Positions 10,322 through 17,141 of a DNA stretch of 64,000 nucleotides are shown piece by piece. The DNA is from Erythrobacter sp. HKB08 (GTDB lineage Bacteria > Pseudomonadota > Alphaproteobacteria > Sphingomonadales > Sphingomonadaceae): NCBI RefSeq assembly GCF_004114695.1, contig NZ_CP035310.1:2463501-2527500 (forward strand). The letters run 5' to 3'. Within the stretch, counting starts at the first letter, position 1. Each line of letters starts with the position of its first letter. Under the pieces are notes generated by a model, which saw only the letters and a program-made list of their open reading frames with translations, did no database searches and had not been told where the DNA came from. A program made the position numbers and the translations under genes.

Positions 10322-11461
10322 TCAGGATCGCCTTCCGGTCAGGGTCAGCAGCGGAGTGATCAAGGCAAGCATCGGCAGGCCGCGCTTCGGGAGGGAAACC
10401 TGTCCGATATCCGTAGCGCGCGCGAATTCGCGAAGCAGAGCCGAGCGGCGGTAGCCCTTCCGGCTCACGAGCATCAGGCTGTGCCGCACGCGGGCGGTGA
10501 TGTAGCCGAGCGCATCGGGCTTTACCCCGCCCTCAGGAATGTCGGCAGCGATCAACTCTCTTGCGAGGTCCGCAAGCCGGATCGCTTGCTTTCGCCGTGC
10601 CAATGCTTCGAACGCCGGTGGCATCTCGGTGTCGAGCAATTCTCGCGACAGCCTGAAGGCGGCTCCGGCGAGGTCGTCCAGTCCGTGACGCTCGATCGCC
10701 GAGGCGCATGCGCTCACCTGATCCTGCGAGAGACCGGAAATGATCCGGTCGATATCGACCAGCCACTTGAGCCGCTGCCAACCATGCTTCGCACCGTGAA
10801 CCAGCAGGTACGCGAAGTGCTCGGGCAAATGCAGGATTGGCGGAGACGAGGACGCATCGACATGCTCGCGCCAGTTCTCGTCCAGTGCCGGGAGGAAATT
10901 CGGGTTCTGGACCGTGCGCCAATGCAGGTCGAGCTGGGCGCCGTCGGCCCTGCGGATGTAGGAGCACGCCGAATGCAACCGCATGAAATGCGCGCGCCGT
11001 GTACCCTCGAGCGGGAAGCGCGGGTGGTAGCGCTCGAACCCCATGTCCTGCAGTACGAGGTCCGCCGCGTCGAAATCCGCGCGGTCGATCAGTATGTCGA
11101 GATCGATCATCTCGCGCAGCGATGGCCGCTCGTAGTGACGCTGGGCGACAATCACGCCCTTGAGCGTCACCCACCTGATTTCGCGGACTTCGAAGCGCCG
11201 GGCCAAATCTTGGAGGATGCTCCTGGTAAGGAGAAACCGCGCCGAATTGTTCATTTCCTGCTGCTGCAGGCGCTCGAGCAACGCGTCCGGCAGGATGCCG
11301 CTTGCTGCTGCGCCGTGCCCGACAAGCGCGCCGACCCGGTGACGGTTCACAAGTGCTTCGAACCGGTCCCAATCGATCCCGCCGCGCGCGATATCCTGAG
11401 GGGAACGAGCCGGATTGCGCGCGAGGAATGCGAGGAGGAGATCGAACTCTACCTCGCTCAT
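10322..11461 (-). CDS. Nucleotidyltransferase-fold protein of the lasso-associated type (NTP_transf_5-like)
   Basis: A 379-residue protein resembling the uncharacterised nucleotidyltransferase family found beside lasso and PqqD-type RiPP genes. The motif region is VTLKGVIVAQRHY followed by REMIDLDILID: Lys101-Gly102 with Asp120/Asp122 fits the K-G and D-x-D pattern of this fold. The start at 11461 (MSEVEFDLLLAF) is chosen because the frame upstream of it runs into the divergent promoter region. It is transcribed away from the sulfotransferase gene at 11598 and probably shares the 136-base intergenic region with it. From the pseudomycoidin system, as I recall it, such proteins modify a phosphorylated C-terminus of a lasso peptide. 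That role here is inference. Confidence 0.75.
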   Translation of the reverse strand: MSEVEFDLLLAFLARNPARSPQDIARGGIDWDRFEALVNRHRVGALVGHGAAASGILPDALLERLQQQEMNNSARFLLTRSILQDLARRFEVREIRWVTLKGVIVAQRHYERPSLREMIDLDILIDRADFDAADLVLQDMGFERYHPRFPLEGTRRAHFMRLHSACSYIRRADGAQLDLHWRTVQNPNFLPALDENWREHVDASSSPPILHLPEHFAYLLVHGAKHGWQRLKWLVDIDRIISGLSQDQVSACASAIERHGLDDLAGAAFRLSRELLDTEMPPAFEALARRKQAIRLADLARELIAADIPEGGVKPDALGYITARVRHSLMLVSRKGYRRSALLREFARATDIGQVSLPKRGLPMLALITPLLTLTGRRS

Positions 11462-11597
11462 GGTCGCGCCGCCTGATCGATTCTTCCCCATCTCCAAGGG
11501 CCTGCTTGTGGGACGCCGGGCAATCTGGCAAGCCCCGACGCACGCAACGGGGTCGGGCTCGGCGTGCTGCCGCCCAAGGGGATGAAATCCAGCGAGA

Positions 11598-12416
11598 ATG
11601 ACTAGCGGTATCGCGCAAATCGAGCGGGTCGCGGCGAGCGTGAAGACGCACCTGTTCCTGCTCTGCCCGAACAATAGCGGCTCGACCTATCTGTCGCGCG
11701 CGATTGCGCAGTCGCGCCATGTTTGGTCGCTCGAAAAGGAGGGGCAGCACGTCTTCGGGTTTGCCGGCCCTCATACGCTGGATTCGAAATGGCCGCTGAT
11801 CTGGGCTTCGAGTGATGAAGCACTCGCAGTCTTTGCCGACAGTTCCGCTTTCGACTGGGAACGATCGCGCAAGGCGTGGTACTTCCGGGCGACCGCGAAA
11901 ACGGACGATGCATCGGTCTTCCACACCAAGGCCCCGCCGTTTCTCCTGCATGCGCGCGATCTGAGCGAGACTTTCGAAAATGCGCGCTTTGTCCTGATGG
12001 TGCGCGACCCTTACGCGGCTCTCGAAGGCATCTTGCGGCGAAAGCAGCGGCACAAGACCATCAGTCGCAATCTGGACTTGGCAGAAGCGGGTGCGCGCCA
12101 CCTGCTCAAATGCCTCGAAGTCCAGCGCGCGAATATCGACCTGCTGGGCGAGGCGGCTATCGCCTTCACCTACGAGGAGTTGTGTGCAGGCCCGGAAGAG
12201 ATGGCACGACGCATCGAAGCACTCGTGCCGGCGCTCGACGATCTCGACCTCAGCCAGCGGCTCAGCATTAAGGGCACCTATGACGAACCGCTCCGCAACA
12301 TGAACGAAGAGCAGATCGCGCGTCTTTCGCCCGAAGAGATATCCGCCGCGACCCGCGTCTTCGAGAAGGGACGCGAGCATCTCGAATTCTTCGGTTACGC
12401 ACTGCGCACGGCTTGA
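11598..12416 (+). CDS. Sulfotransferase family protein (first of two)
   Basis: A 272-residue protein with the two PAPS-binding signatures of sulfotransferases. The 5'-phosphosulfate loop is NNSGSTYLSRAI (about 25-36) and the 3'-phosphate segment is RFVLMVRDPYAALEG (about 130-144). It lacks a signal peptide. It opens the plus-strand part of the RiPP cluster, and the next gene starts 43 bases later behind GGAGGG. Members of this family transfer sulfate from PAPS to hydroxyl groups; the acceptor here is unknown, and a tailored peptide is an inference from location. It differs strongly from the second sulfotransferase at 13969, so this is not a recent duplication. Confidence 0.8.
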   Translation: MTSGIAQIERVAASVKTHLFLLCPNNSGSTYLSRAIAQSRHVWSLEKEGQHVFGFAGPHTLDSKWPLIWASSDEALAVFADSSAFDWERSRKAWYFRATAKTDDASVFHTKAPPFLLHARDLSETFENARFVLMVRDPYAALEGILRRKQRHKTISRNLDLAEAGARHLLKCLEVQRANIDLLGEAAIAFTYEELCAGPEEMARRIEALVPALDDLDLSQRLSIKGTYDEPLRNMNEEQIARLSPEEISAATRVFEKGREHLEFFGYALRTA

Positions 12417-12459
12417 CCGTTTCGCGGCGGCTGATACCTCACCGGACAAGGGAGGGAAC

Positions 12460-13059
12460 GTGGTACCCAAAGTCGAAAAACCGCACACGGTCAGACATCT
12501 CGGACCGGTCGCCTACGAGCCGCTGCGCCGTGCAGTAGCGCGCATTTCCGAAGCGACCTGGCAGGCCGAGGACGCGCACAAGGAAAACGACTTCGAAGTC
12601 TTCCACCATACGCGCCACATCATCTTCCGCTTCATCGAGAACAACCGCGACCCGGAAAGCTTCTATGCGACGCCCGCATGGGACGCGTGGAAGGGCCTCT
12701 TGGAACCGGTCATGCGCGAAGCCATCGCGCCCTACGGATTTGCCAGCCCCCGATTTCCAAAGGCTATGCTCGCGCGGCTACAGGCCGGCCACCGGATCGA
12801 CCCGCATTACGACGGGGCGGGGTCGAACCTTCGCGCGCACAAGATCCACGTGCCACTGGTCACCAATCCGGAAGCCGTATTCCTCGTGCGCGACGAGCGT
12901 GTCCATCTCGAAGCCGGCAACGCCTACGAGGTGAACAATATCGTCAGCCACGGCGGCGAGAATCTCGGCGAGGAAGATCGCATCCACCTGATCTTCGAGG
13001 TGTATAATGCCGATTCGGGCGGGCGCACGACAGACCGGGGCGTGCATGCCGAAGTATAG
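12460..13059 (+). CDS. Aspartyl/asparaginyl beta-hydroxylase-like 2OG-Fe(II) oxygenase
   Basis: A 199-residue protein of the AspH type (PF05118-like). The iron site is seen as His116 and Asp118 in DPHYDG and His164 in NIVSHGGEN, with Arg174 in EEDRIHLIFE placed to bind 2-oxoglutarate. The strand KIHVPLVTNPEAVFLV is typical of the family. It has an HxD pair, whereas classical AspH uses only two histidines. The start is GTG at 12460, supported by GGAGGG seven bases before. Located inside the RiPP cluster; hydroxylation of an Asp or Asn in the core peptide (Asp9 or Asn13) is a reasonable but untested guess. Confidence 0.8.
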   Translation: MVPKVEKPHTVRHLGPVAYEPLRRAVARISEATWQAEDAHKENDFEVFHHTRHIIFRFIENNRDPESFYATPAWDAWKGLLEPVMREAIAPYGFASPRFPKAMLARLQAGHRIDPHYDGAGSNLRAHKIHVPLVTNPEAVFLVRDERVHLEAGNAYEVNNIVSHGGENLGEEDRIHLIFEVYNADSGGRTTDRGVHAEV

Positions 13060-13972
13060 GATTTACGGCTTTACCCTGTCTTCCGACATTCCCCTTCCCG
13101 CCATCCCGGAATTCACCGGCGAGGCGGAAGCGGACGCATTCATTCGTGCGGCTTCGATCGAGGAGACCCCCGGGTTCGAGACGAGCTTCCGCAATTGGGA
13201 GGCGGAACCCGGCCGCTTCTTCGCCACCTTCTTCGAAACCGGTCGTTTCCGCGTCTCCAATGGCGACACGATCGAATACGACCGCTTTGCCGAGGCCGAC
13301 GACAGCCAGGTCGTCTCCATCCTGCTCGGCACCTGCATGGCAGCGCTCCTCATGCAGCGCGGGATACTCCCGATCCATTCATGCTCGGTCCTGACCGACA
13401 AGGGCGCGGTTCTGGTGATGGGCATGTCTGGTGCGGGCAAGTCGACCATGCTCGGCGGCCTGCTGTCGCTCGGACTGCCGATGGTGGCGGACGATGTCAC
13501 CGGCCTGATACTGTCCGACGCCGGGCTGCCGCAGGCCCTGCCCGCCTTTCCGGCGACGCGGCTATGGGCGGATTCGCTCAAGCGGCTCGGCCACGAAAGC
13601 GACGGCTTGCCGCAGGTGCGCAGCGACCTTGCGAAATACTACCGGCCGGTCGAGGAATTCCACGACCGGGTCACGCCCATCCGCGCGATTGTCTATCTGC
13701 AGGCGACCAATGCCGAGGAGGAAGAATTCTCCCGGATCGACCCGGCGCTCGGCGTCGAATGCCTGTCGCGCTTCATCCATCGCAAGAATTTCATCGATGG
13801 TATGAAGCTGCGCCCATGGGCCTTCCGCACGGTGGCCAATACAGTTGGGCAAGTGCCGATGTTCCACCTGAAGAGATCCGCGCATTGGATCGATCCGGGC
13901 GAACTCGCACGCCGCATGATCGACGGGATCGAACGGGCAGAAGCCGAAAGCGCCGCCCAGGAACCGGCATGA
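13046..13972 (+). CDS. HPr kinase-like (HprK/PadeK-type) peptide kinase
   Basis: A 308-residue protein resembling HprK-like kinases of lasso peptide clusters. Walker A is GMSGAGKST (126-134), preceded by the family-typical IHSCSVLTDKGAVLVMG with His111, and followed by Asp149-Asp150 in MVADDVTGL. It lacks the N-terminal domain of true HprK and there is no PTS gene nearby. In paeninodin-type systems a homologous kinase phosphorylates the C-terminal Ser of the precursor, and the precursor here also ends in Ser. The ATG at 13046 overlaps the oxygenase gene by 14 bases; the 3' end overlaps the next start as ATGA, indicating coupled translation. Confidence 0.82.
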   Translation: MPKYRIYGFTLSSDIPLPAIPEFTGEAEADAFIRAASIEETPGFETSFRNWEAEPGRFFATFFETGRFRVSNGDTIEYDRFAEADDSQVVSILLGTCMAALLMQRGILPIHSCSVLTDKGAVLVMGMSGAGKSTMLGGLLSLGLPMVADDVTGLILSDAGLPQALPAFPATRLWADSLKRLGHESDGLPQVRSDLAKYYRPVEEFHDRVTPIRAIVYLQATNAEEEEFSRIDPALGVECLSRFIHRKNFIDGMKLRPWAFRTVANTVGQVPMFHLKRSAHWIDPGELARRMIDGIERAEAESAAQEPA

Positions 13973-14826
13973 CCGCGCAGCTCGGCCCGGGACGCTCGAT
14001 CGTCTGGCTCGCCTCCTATCCGAAATCGGGCAGCACCTGGGTCCGCGCCCTGCTGACCGCCTGCCTGTTTCCCGACGAGCCGCTAGATTTGAGCGCGCTG
14101 GTCGGCGGGCCGATCGTGTTTGACCGATCGCTGCTCGACGATCATGCCGCGATCGATTCTGCCGACCTGACATTGGACGCGTTGCTACCCTACCAGTCGG
14201 CATTCCACCGCGCCTTCGCCGCCGAGGGTGATGGCCCAGTTCTCGTGAAAACGCACAGCGCCTTCCGCCGGGCGAGCGACGGGACTGCCCTCTTCCCCAA
14301 GCAGGCGAGCGCGGGTGCCATCCTCATCGTGCGGAACCCGCTCGATATCGTGGCATCCTACGCGCATCACGAAGGCAAGACCGCGGACGCCATTATCGAG
14401 CGCATGGCGGACGAAGAAGCCCGGCAGGACGAATGGCCGGACAAGACAAGCAAGGCCGTCCCGCAATTGCTCGGCAGCTGGTCGACCAATGTCACCTCTT
14501 GGCTCGACCAGGACGAGATACCGCTCCTGTTGGTGCGCTACGAAGACCTGCTTTCCGACCCTGCGGGGCAACTCGATCGCATTACCTCGTTCTGCGGTCT
14601 ATCGATCGATCTTGAGAAACAGGGCGCGGCCACTGATGCAGCCTCTTTCGAACGGCTGAAAAAGGCCGAAGACGATGCCGGCTTTTCGGAGAAGCCGCGT
14701 GCTGGAAAGGCGTTCTTTCGTAAGGGTCGAACCGGAGGCAGCACGCGCGAACTGAACGAGGCGCAAAACCGGCGCATTCTGGAGGATCATGGAGCAGCCA
14801 TGCGCCGGCTGGGATATTCGGGTTGA
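13969..14826 (+). CDS. Sulfotransferase (second of two, classical type)
   Basis: A 285-residue protein close to classical cytosolic sulfotransferases. The 5'-PSB motif is YPKSGSTW (17-24), the 3'-PB segment is AGAILIVRNPLDIVASYAHH (115-134), and the C-terminal RKGRTGGSTRELNE resembles the RKGxxGDW PAPS loop. VKTHSAFRRA contains the usual catalytic-side His (His96). The start overlaps the kinase stop by four bases. It is better conserved in motif structure than the first sulfotransferase. It lies within the RiPP operon, so a hydroxyl of the peptide (Tyr12, Ser4, Thr6) or of an attached sugar is the inferred acceptor. Confidence 0.85.
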   Translation: MTAQLGPGRSIVWLASYPKSGSTWVRALLTACLFPDEPLDLSALVGGPIVFDRSLLDDHAAIDSADLTLDALLPYQSAFHRAFAAEGDGPVLVKTHSAFRRASDGTALFPKQASAGAILIVRNPLDIVASYAHHEGKTADAIIERMADEEARQDEWPDKTSKAVPQLLGSWSTNVTSWLDQDEIPLLLVRYEDLLSDPAGQLDRITSFCGLSIDLEKQGAATDAASFERLKKAEDDAGFSEKPRAGKAFFRKGRTGGSTRELNEAQNRRILEDHGAAMRRLGYSG

Positions 14827-14878
14827 AGCGCCCCCCGACCACTTGCGCAAGACAATCAACGATGGAAGAAACCCGCAC

Positions 14879-15166
14879 ATGAACGACAAGACCATCAAGG
14901 CCGATACGATCGCCACCCGAAACGAGAATGTCCTGTTCAGCGAAGTAGCCGACGGCATCTCGCTGATGGATATCGAGAGCGGCAAATATTTCCATTTCGA
15001 ATCGACCGGCGCGCGCATCTGGCTCAAGCTCGATCCGGGCCGCAGAATCTCGGATCTTTGCGAAAGCCTTCAAGAGGAATTCGAGGTCGAGCCGGAGCAA
15101 TGTCGCGCAGATACAATCGAATTTGTGTCCGAATTATATGGTCTTGGCCTCGTTGAGGTCGCTTGA
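14879..15166 (+). CDS. PqqD-like RiPP leader-binding protein (lasso B1-type)
   Basis: A 95-residue PqqD-fold protein. Typical segments are EVADGISLMDIESGKYFHF, the STGARIWLKLD helix and the hydrophobic C-terminal helix FVSELYGLGLVEVA. PqqD-like domains (RRE) bind the leader of RiPP precursors and present it to the modifying enzymes; in lasso systems this is the B1 protein. It lies 52 bases after the second sulfotransferase and 93 bases before the precursor gene. It stands alone and is not fused to a protease, which matches proteobacterial lasso clusters where B1 and B2 are separate. Confidence 0.88.
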   Translation: MNDKTIKADTIATRNENVLFSEVADGISLMDIESGKYFHFESTGARIWLKLDPGRRISDLCESLQEEFEVEPEQCRADTIEFVSELYGLGLVEVA

Positions 15167-15196
15167 GTCCGATTGCGTTCCAGAATTTTGCCGTGG

Positions 15197-15224
15197 TTGC
15201 ACAACCGGTTAATTCGGGTATAGG
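15197..15224 (+). promoter_or_regulatory. Candidate sigma70 promoter of the RiPP precursor
   Basis: A TTGCAC box and a TATAGG box with a 16-base spacer end 35 bases before the precursor ATG. The surrounding 90 bases are clearly more AT-rich than the genes on either side. The precursor gene could therefore be transcribed separately from the upstream enzymes. The assignment is by eye only. Confidence 0.4.
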
Positions 15225-15259
15225 CATTGTTCACAAGTTAGTTTCTTTGGGGAGAAATT

Positions 15260-15391
15260 ATGAAAACCGACAAGCAGAAAGGCCGCGCGCCCTGGCAAAA
15301 GCCGGCTGTCCGTTCGATCACGCCGGTCAAGCGCACCGCCGCTGGCGCAGTAAGCCGGACGGTTGAAGACGCCTTCTACAACCCTTCCTGA
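15260..15391 (+). CDS. Lasso-type RiPP precursor peptide (43 aa)
   Basis: A 43-residue peptide with the strong ribosome binding site GGGGAG five bases before its ATG. The N-terminal part is basic (MKTDKQKGRAPWQKP), followed by AVRSITPVKRTAA and then the proposed core GAVSRTVEDAFYNPS. With Gly as residue 1, the leader has Trp at -17, Pro at -14 and Val at -12, the positions of the Y-x-x-P-x-L leader motif bound by lasso B1 proteins. Glu8 or Asp9 could close the ring, leaving a 6-7 residue tail ending Tyr-Asn-Pro-Ser. Ala rather than the usual Thr is at -2 (Thr is at -3), so cleavage one residue earlier is possible. It sits between the PqqD-like gene and the cyclase and has its own terminator. 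Confidence 0.8.
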   Translation: MKTDKQKGRAPWQKPAVRSITPVKRTAAGAVSRTVEDAFYNPS

Positions 15392-15440
15392 TCCGCCGTT
15401 TCGGACCGCGTCCGTCTACGGGCGCTGAGGAAATTCGAAG

Positions 15441-15474
15441 AAGGCCCAAGGCGTTTTTGCCGTGGGCCTTTTTT
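15441..15474 (+). terminator. Intrinsic terminator/attenuator between precursor and cyclase
   Basis: Outer arms AAGGCCCA and TGGGCCTT, with an inner GGC/GCC pair around a GTTTTT loop and one A-G mismatch, are followed directly by TTTTC. It lies 50 bases after the precursor stop and 15 bases before the cyclase ATG. Partial read-through would give much precursor and little enzyme, a common RiPP arrangement. Confidence 0.8.
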
Positions 15475-15488
15475 CTTGCCGCTTGCCC

Positions 15489-17138
15489 ATGAAATCGATC
15501 ACTTCACTCATGCCTTTGCAAGGCAGGTTCGCGCGCAACAGCGACCCTTCAGGGCAACTGGAAGTCCTAGCCGACTCCTGCCTTCGGGACCGGGCTGCTC
15601 TGGCGCAGGCGCTCGGTATACCGCCTGACGAGAGCGATGCCGGACTGATCCTCGGAGCCTACAGGCGGTGGGGCGCGGACCTATGTCGTCACCTCCAGGG
15701 TGAGTTTGCCTTCGCGATCCTCGATCGCGGTCAGGGAAGCGTGCTTCTGGGCCGCGACCACATGGGTTTTCGCACGCTCTTCTACACGCAGGACGGCGAA
15801 AGCCTGCTGATCGCGAACGAGCCAGGCAGTCTCGTCGCTTCAAGCAATGCGCCTCAGTTCGACGAGGCCTATGCCGTGATGCAACTACTCGGCGGCCGCC
15901 GGGTCGAAGCGCACAGGACATTCTGGAAAGGTATCGAGCGCCTTCCCGCCGGCCATCATCTGCTCATGCGAGACGGCAATTGGACGCGCGAGCAGTGGTG
16001 GAAACCATTCGAGCAGGTCGCTCGAAGAGACGGCCAGGAAGCGGAGCTGGTCGAACAGGGGCGGGAATTGCTCCAGAGAGCTATCGCGGACAGCATACCG
16101 GCGCAGGGTCGGGTCGGCATTCACGTGACCGGGGGTCTCGATAGCTCAGCAATCCTCGTCATCGGCGATGCGCTCGTCAGGCAAAGCGGGCGGCAGGTTA
16201 CGGGCTATGCATGGCAGGGGCCTTCGGAAACGGAAGAAGGCCCGCGCATCGCTGCAGCTGCGGCCCTGGTCGAGATGGATCTGCGCATTCCGGATCTTTC
16301 CGACCGGGAGTTCGCGGATCTCTGGCGCAGCGACTGGTCTGTCGCGCCATCGCAATGGAACCTGATGCATGAGCTGCCCGTCCAGCGGGATGCCGGCCAA
16401 AACGGCATCTCGACCATCCTGTCGGGCTGGGGCGGCGACGAGGCGATCAGCTTCAATGGCCGCGGAATCCATGCCGAATATCTCGCACAGCTCAAGCTCG
16501 CCGATCTCGCCGCCCTCTCCCCGCATAGTGGCATCAAGGGGCTCGCCAGTTCGCTGCGCGCGGCCTTGAGCGAGTTGCGCGAAGGCCGGCGGAACGAGCT
16601 TGGGGTAGCCCCCGGCACCTTCCTCACCAGCGACGCATTGGCGCAGGTGGATATCCAGCCTGGTCCTGTCATCGACTATAGCAGCTGCCGCACGGCCATG
16701 CGCTCCATCCTCGACACCGGGGCGACCAGCGCCAGGATCGAGGACTGGGCAATCTCGGGCCACGAGCACGGTGTTCGTTACCGCTACCCGATGCTCGACC
16801 GGCGGGTGATGGAATTCGCCTACAGCCTGCCGGGCGAGCTCTTCCGCCAAGGCCCTACGCGGCGCTGGTTTTTTCGCGAAATGATGAAGGGTATCCTGCC
16901 CGAAAACATCCGCTGCGAAACCTCCAAACGGGAGAGACTGCGCACCACGGCCCTCGAGCGGAGGCTGCAGCAATTCTACCGCGGCATAGCGGAGGAGGTC
17001 GAGGACCGGCGCAGCAGCCTGGCGCGCGCGCATTTCTTCGACATGGACAGGCTGATCGCCGCGCTAAGGAACCCGCCGGGGATAGGCGAACCGCAGTTCG
17101 GGCACTTGCGCCGGGCAATCCAGTTCCTGGATATCTGA
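15489..17138 (+). CDS. Asparagine synthetase-like lasso cyclase homologue
   Basis: A 549-residue AsnB-type protein. The N-terminal region (about 1-180) is a degenerate glutaminase domain without an N-terminal catalytic Cys. The C-terminal synthetase domain has the ATP pyrophosphatase loop TGGLDSS (214-220) and LSGWGGDEA (311-319). Loss of the glutaminase Cys with an intact PP-loop is what lasso macrolactam synthetases show: the side-chain carboxylate is adenylated and attacked by the N-terminal amine of the core. The ATG at 15489 is preferred; a GTG at 15462 lies inside the terminator stem, and an ATG at 15510 is also possible. The following gene starts four bases after the stop. Confidence 0.85.
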   Translation: MKSITSLMPLQGRFARNSDPSGQLEVLADSCLRDRAALAQALGIPPDESDAGLILGAYRRWGADLCRHLQGEFAFAILDRGQGSVLLGRDHMGFRTLFYTQDGESLLIANEPGSLVASSNAPQFDEAYAVMQLLGGRRVEAHRTFWKGIERLPAGHHLLMRDGNWTREQWWKPFEQVARRDGQEAELVEQGRELLQRAIADSIPAQGRVGIHVTGGLDSSAILVIGDALVRQSGRQVTGYAWQGPSETEEGPRIAAAAALVEMDLRIPDLSDREFADLWRSDWSVAPSQWNLMHELPVQRDAGQNGISTILSGWGGDEAISFNGRGIHAEYLAQLKLADLAALSPHSGIKGLASSLRAALSELREGRRNELGVAPGTFLTSDALAQVDIQPGPVIDYSSCRTAMRSILDTGATSARIEDWAISGHEHGVRYRYPMLDRRVMEFAYSLPGELFRQGPTRRWFFREMMKGILPENIRCETSKRERLRTTALERRLQQFYRGIAEEVEDRRSSLARAHFFDMDRLIAALRNPPGIGEPQFGHLRRAIQFLDI

Positions 17139-17141
17139 GCG

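Noticed and set aside
14789-14878. N-terminal extension of the PqqD-like gene from the ATG at 14789
   Set aside because: The extra 30 residues overlap the sulfotransferase end in another frame and do not belong to the PqqD fold; the ATG at 14879 gives normal length.
15462-15488. GTG start for the cyclase that would add nine residues
   Set aside because: The GTG lies within the terminator stem, lacks a ribosome site, and adds residues (GLFSCRLP) with no family match.
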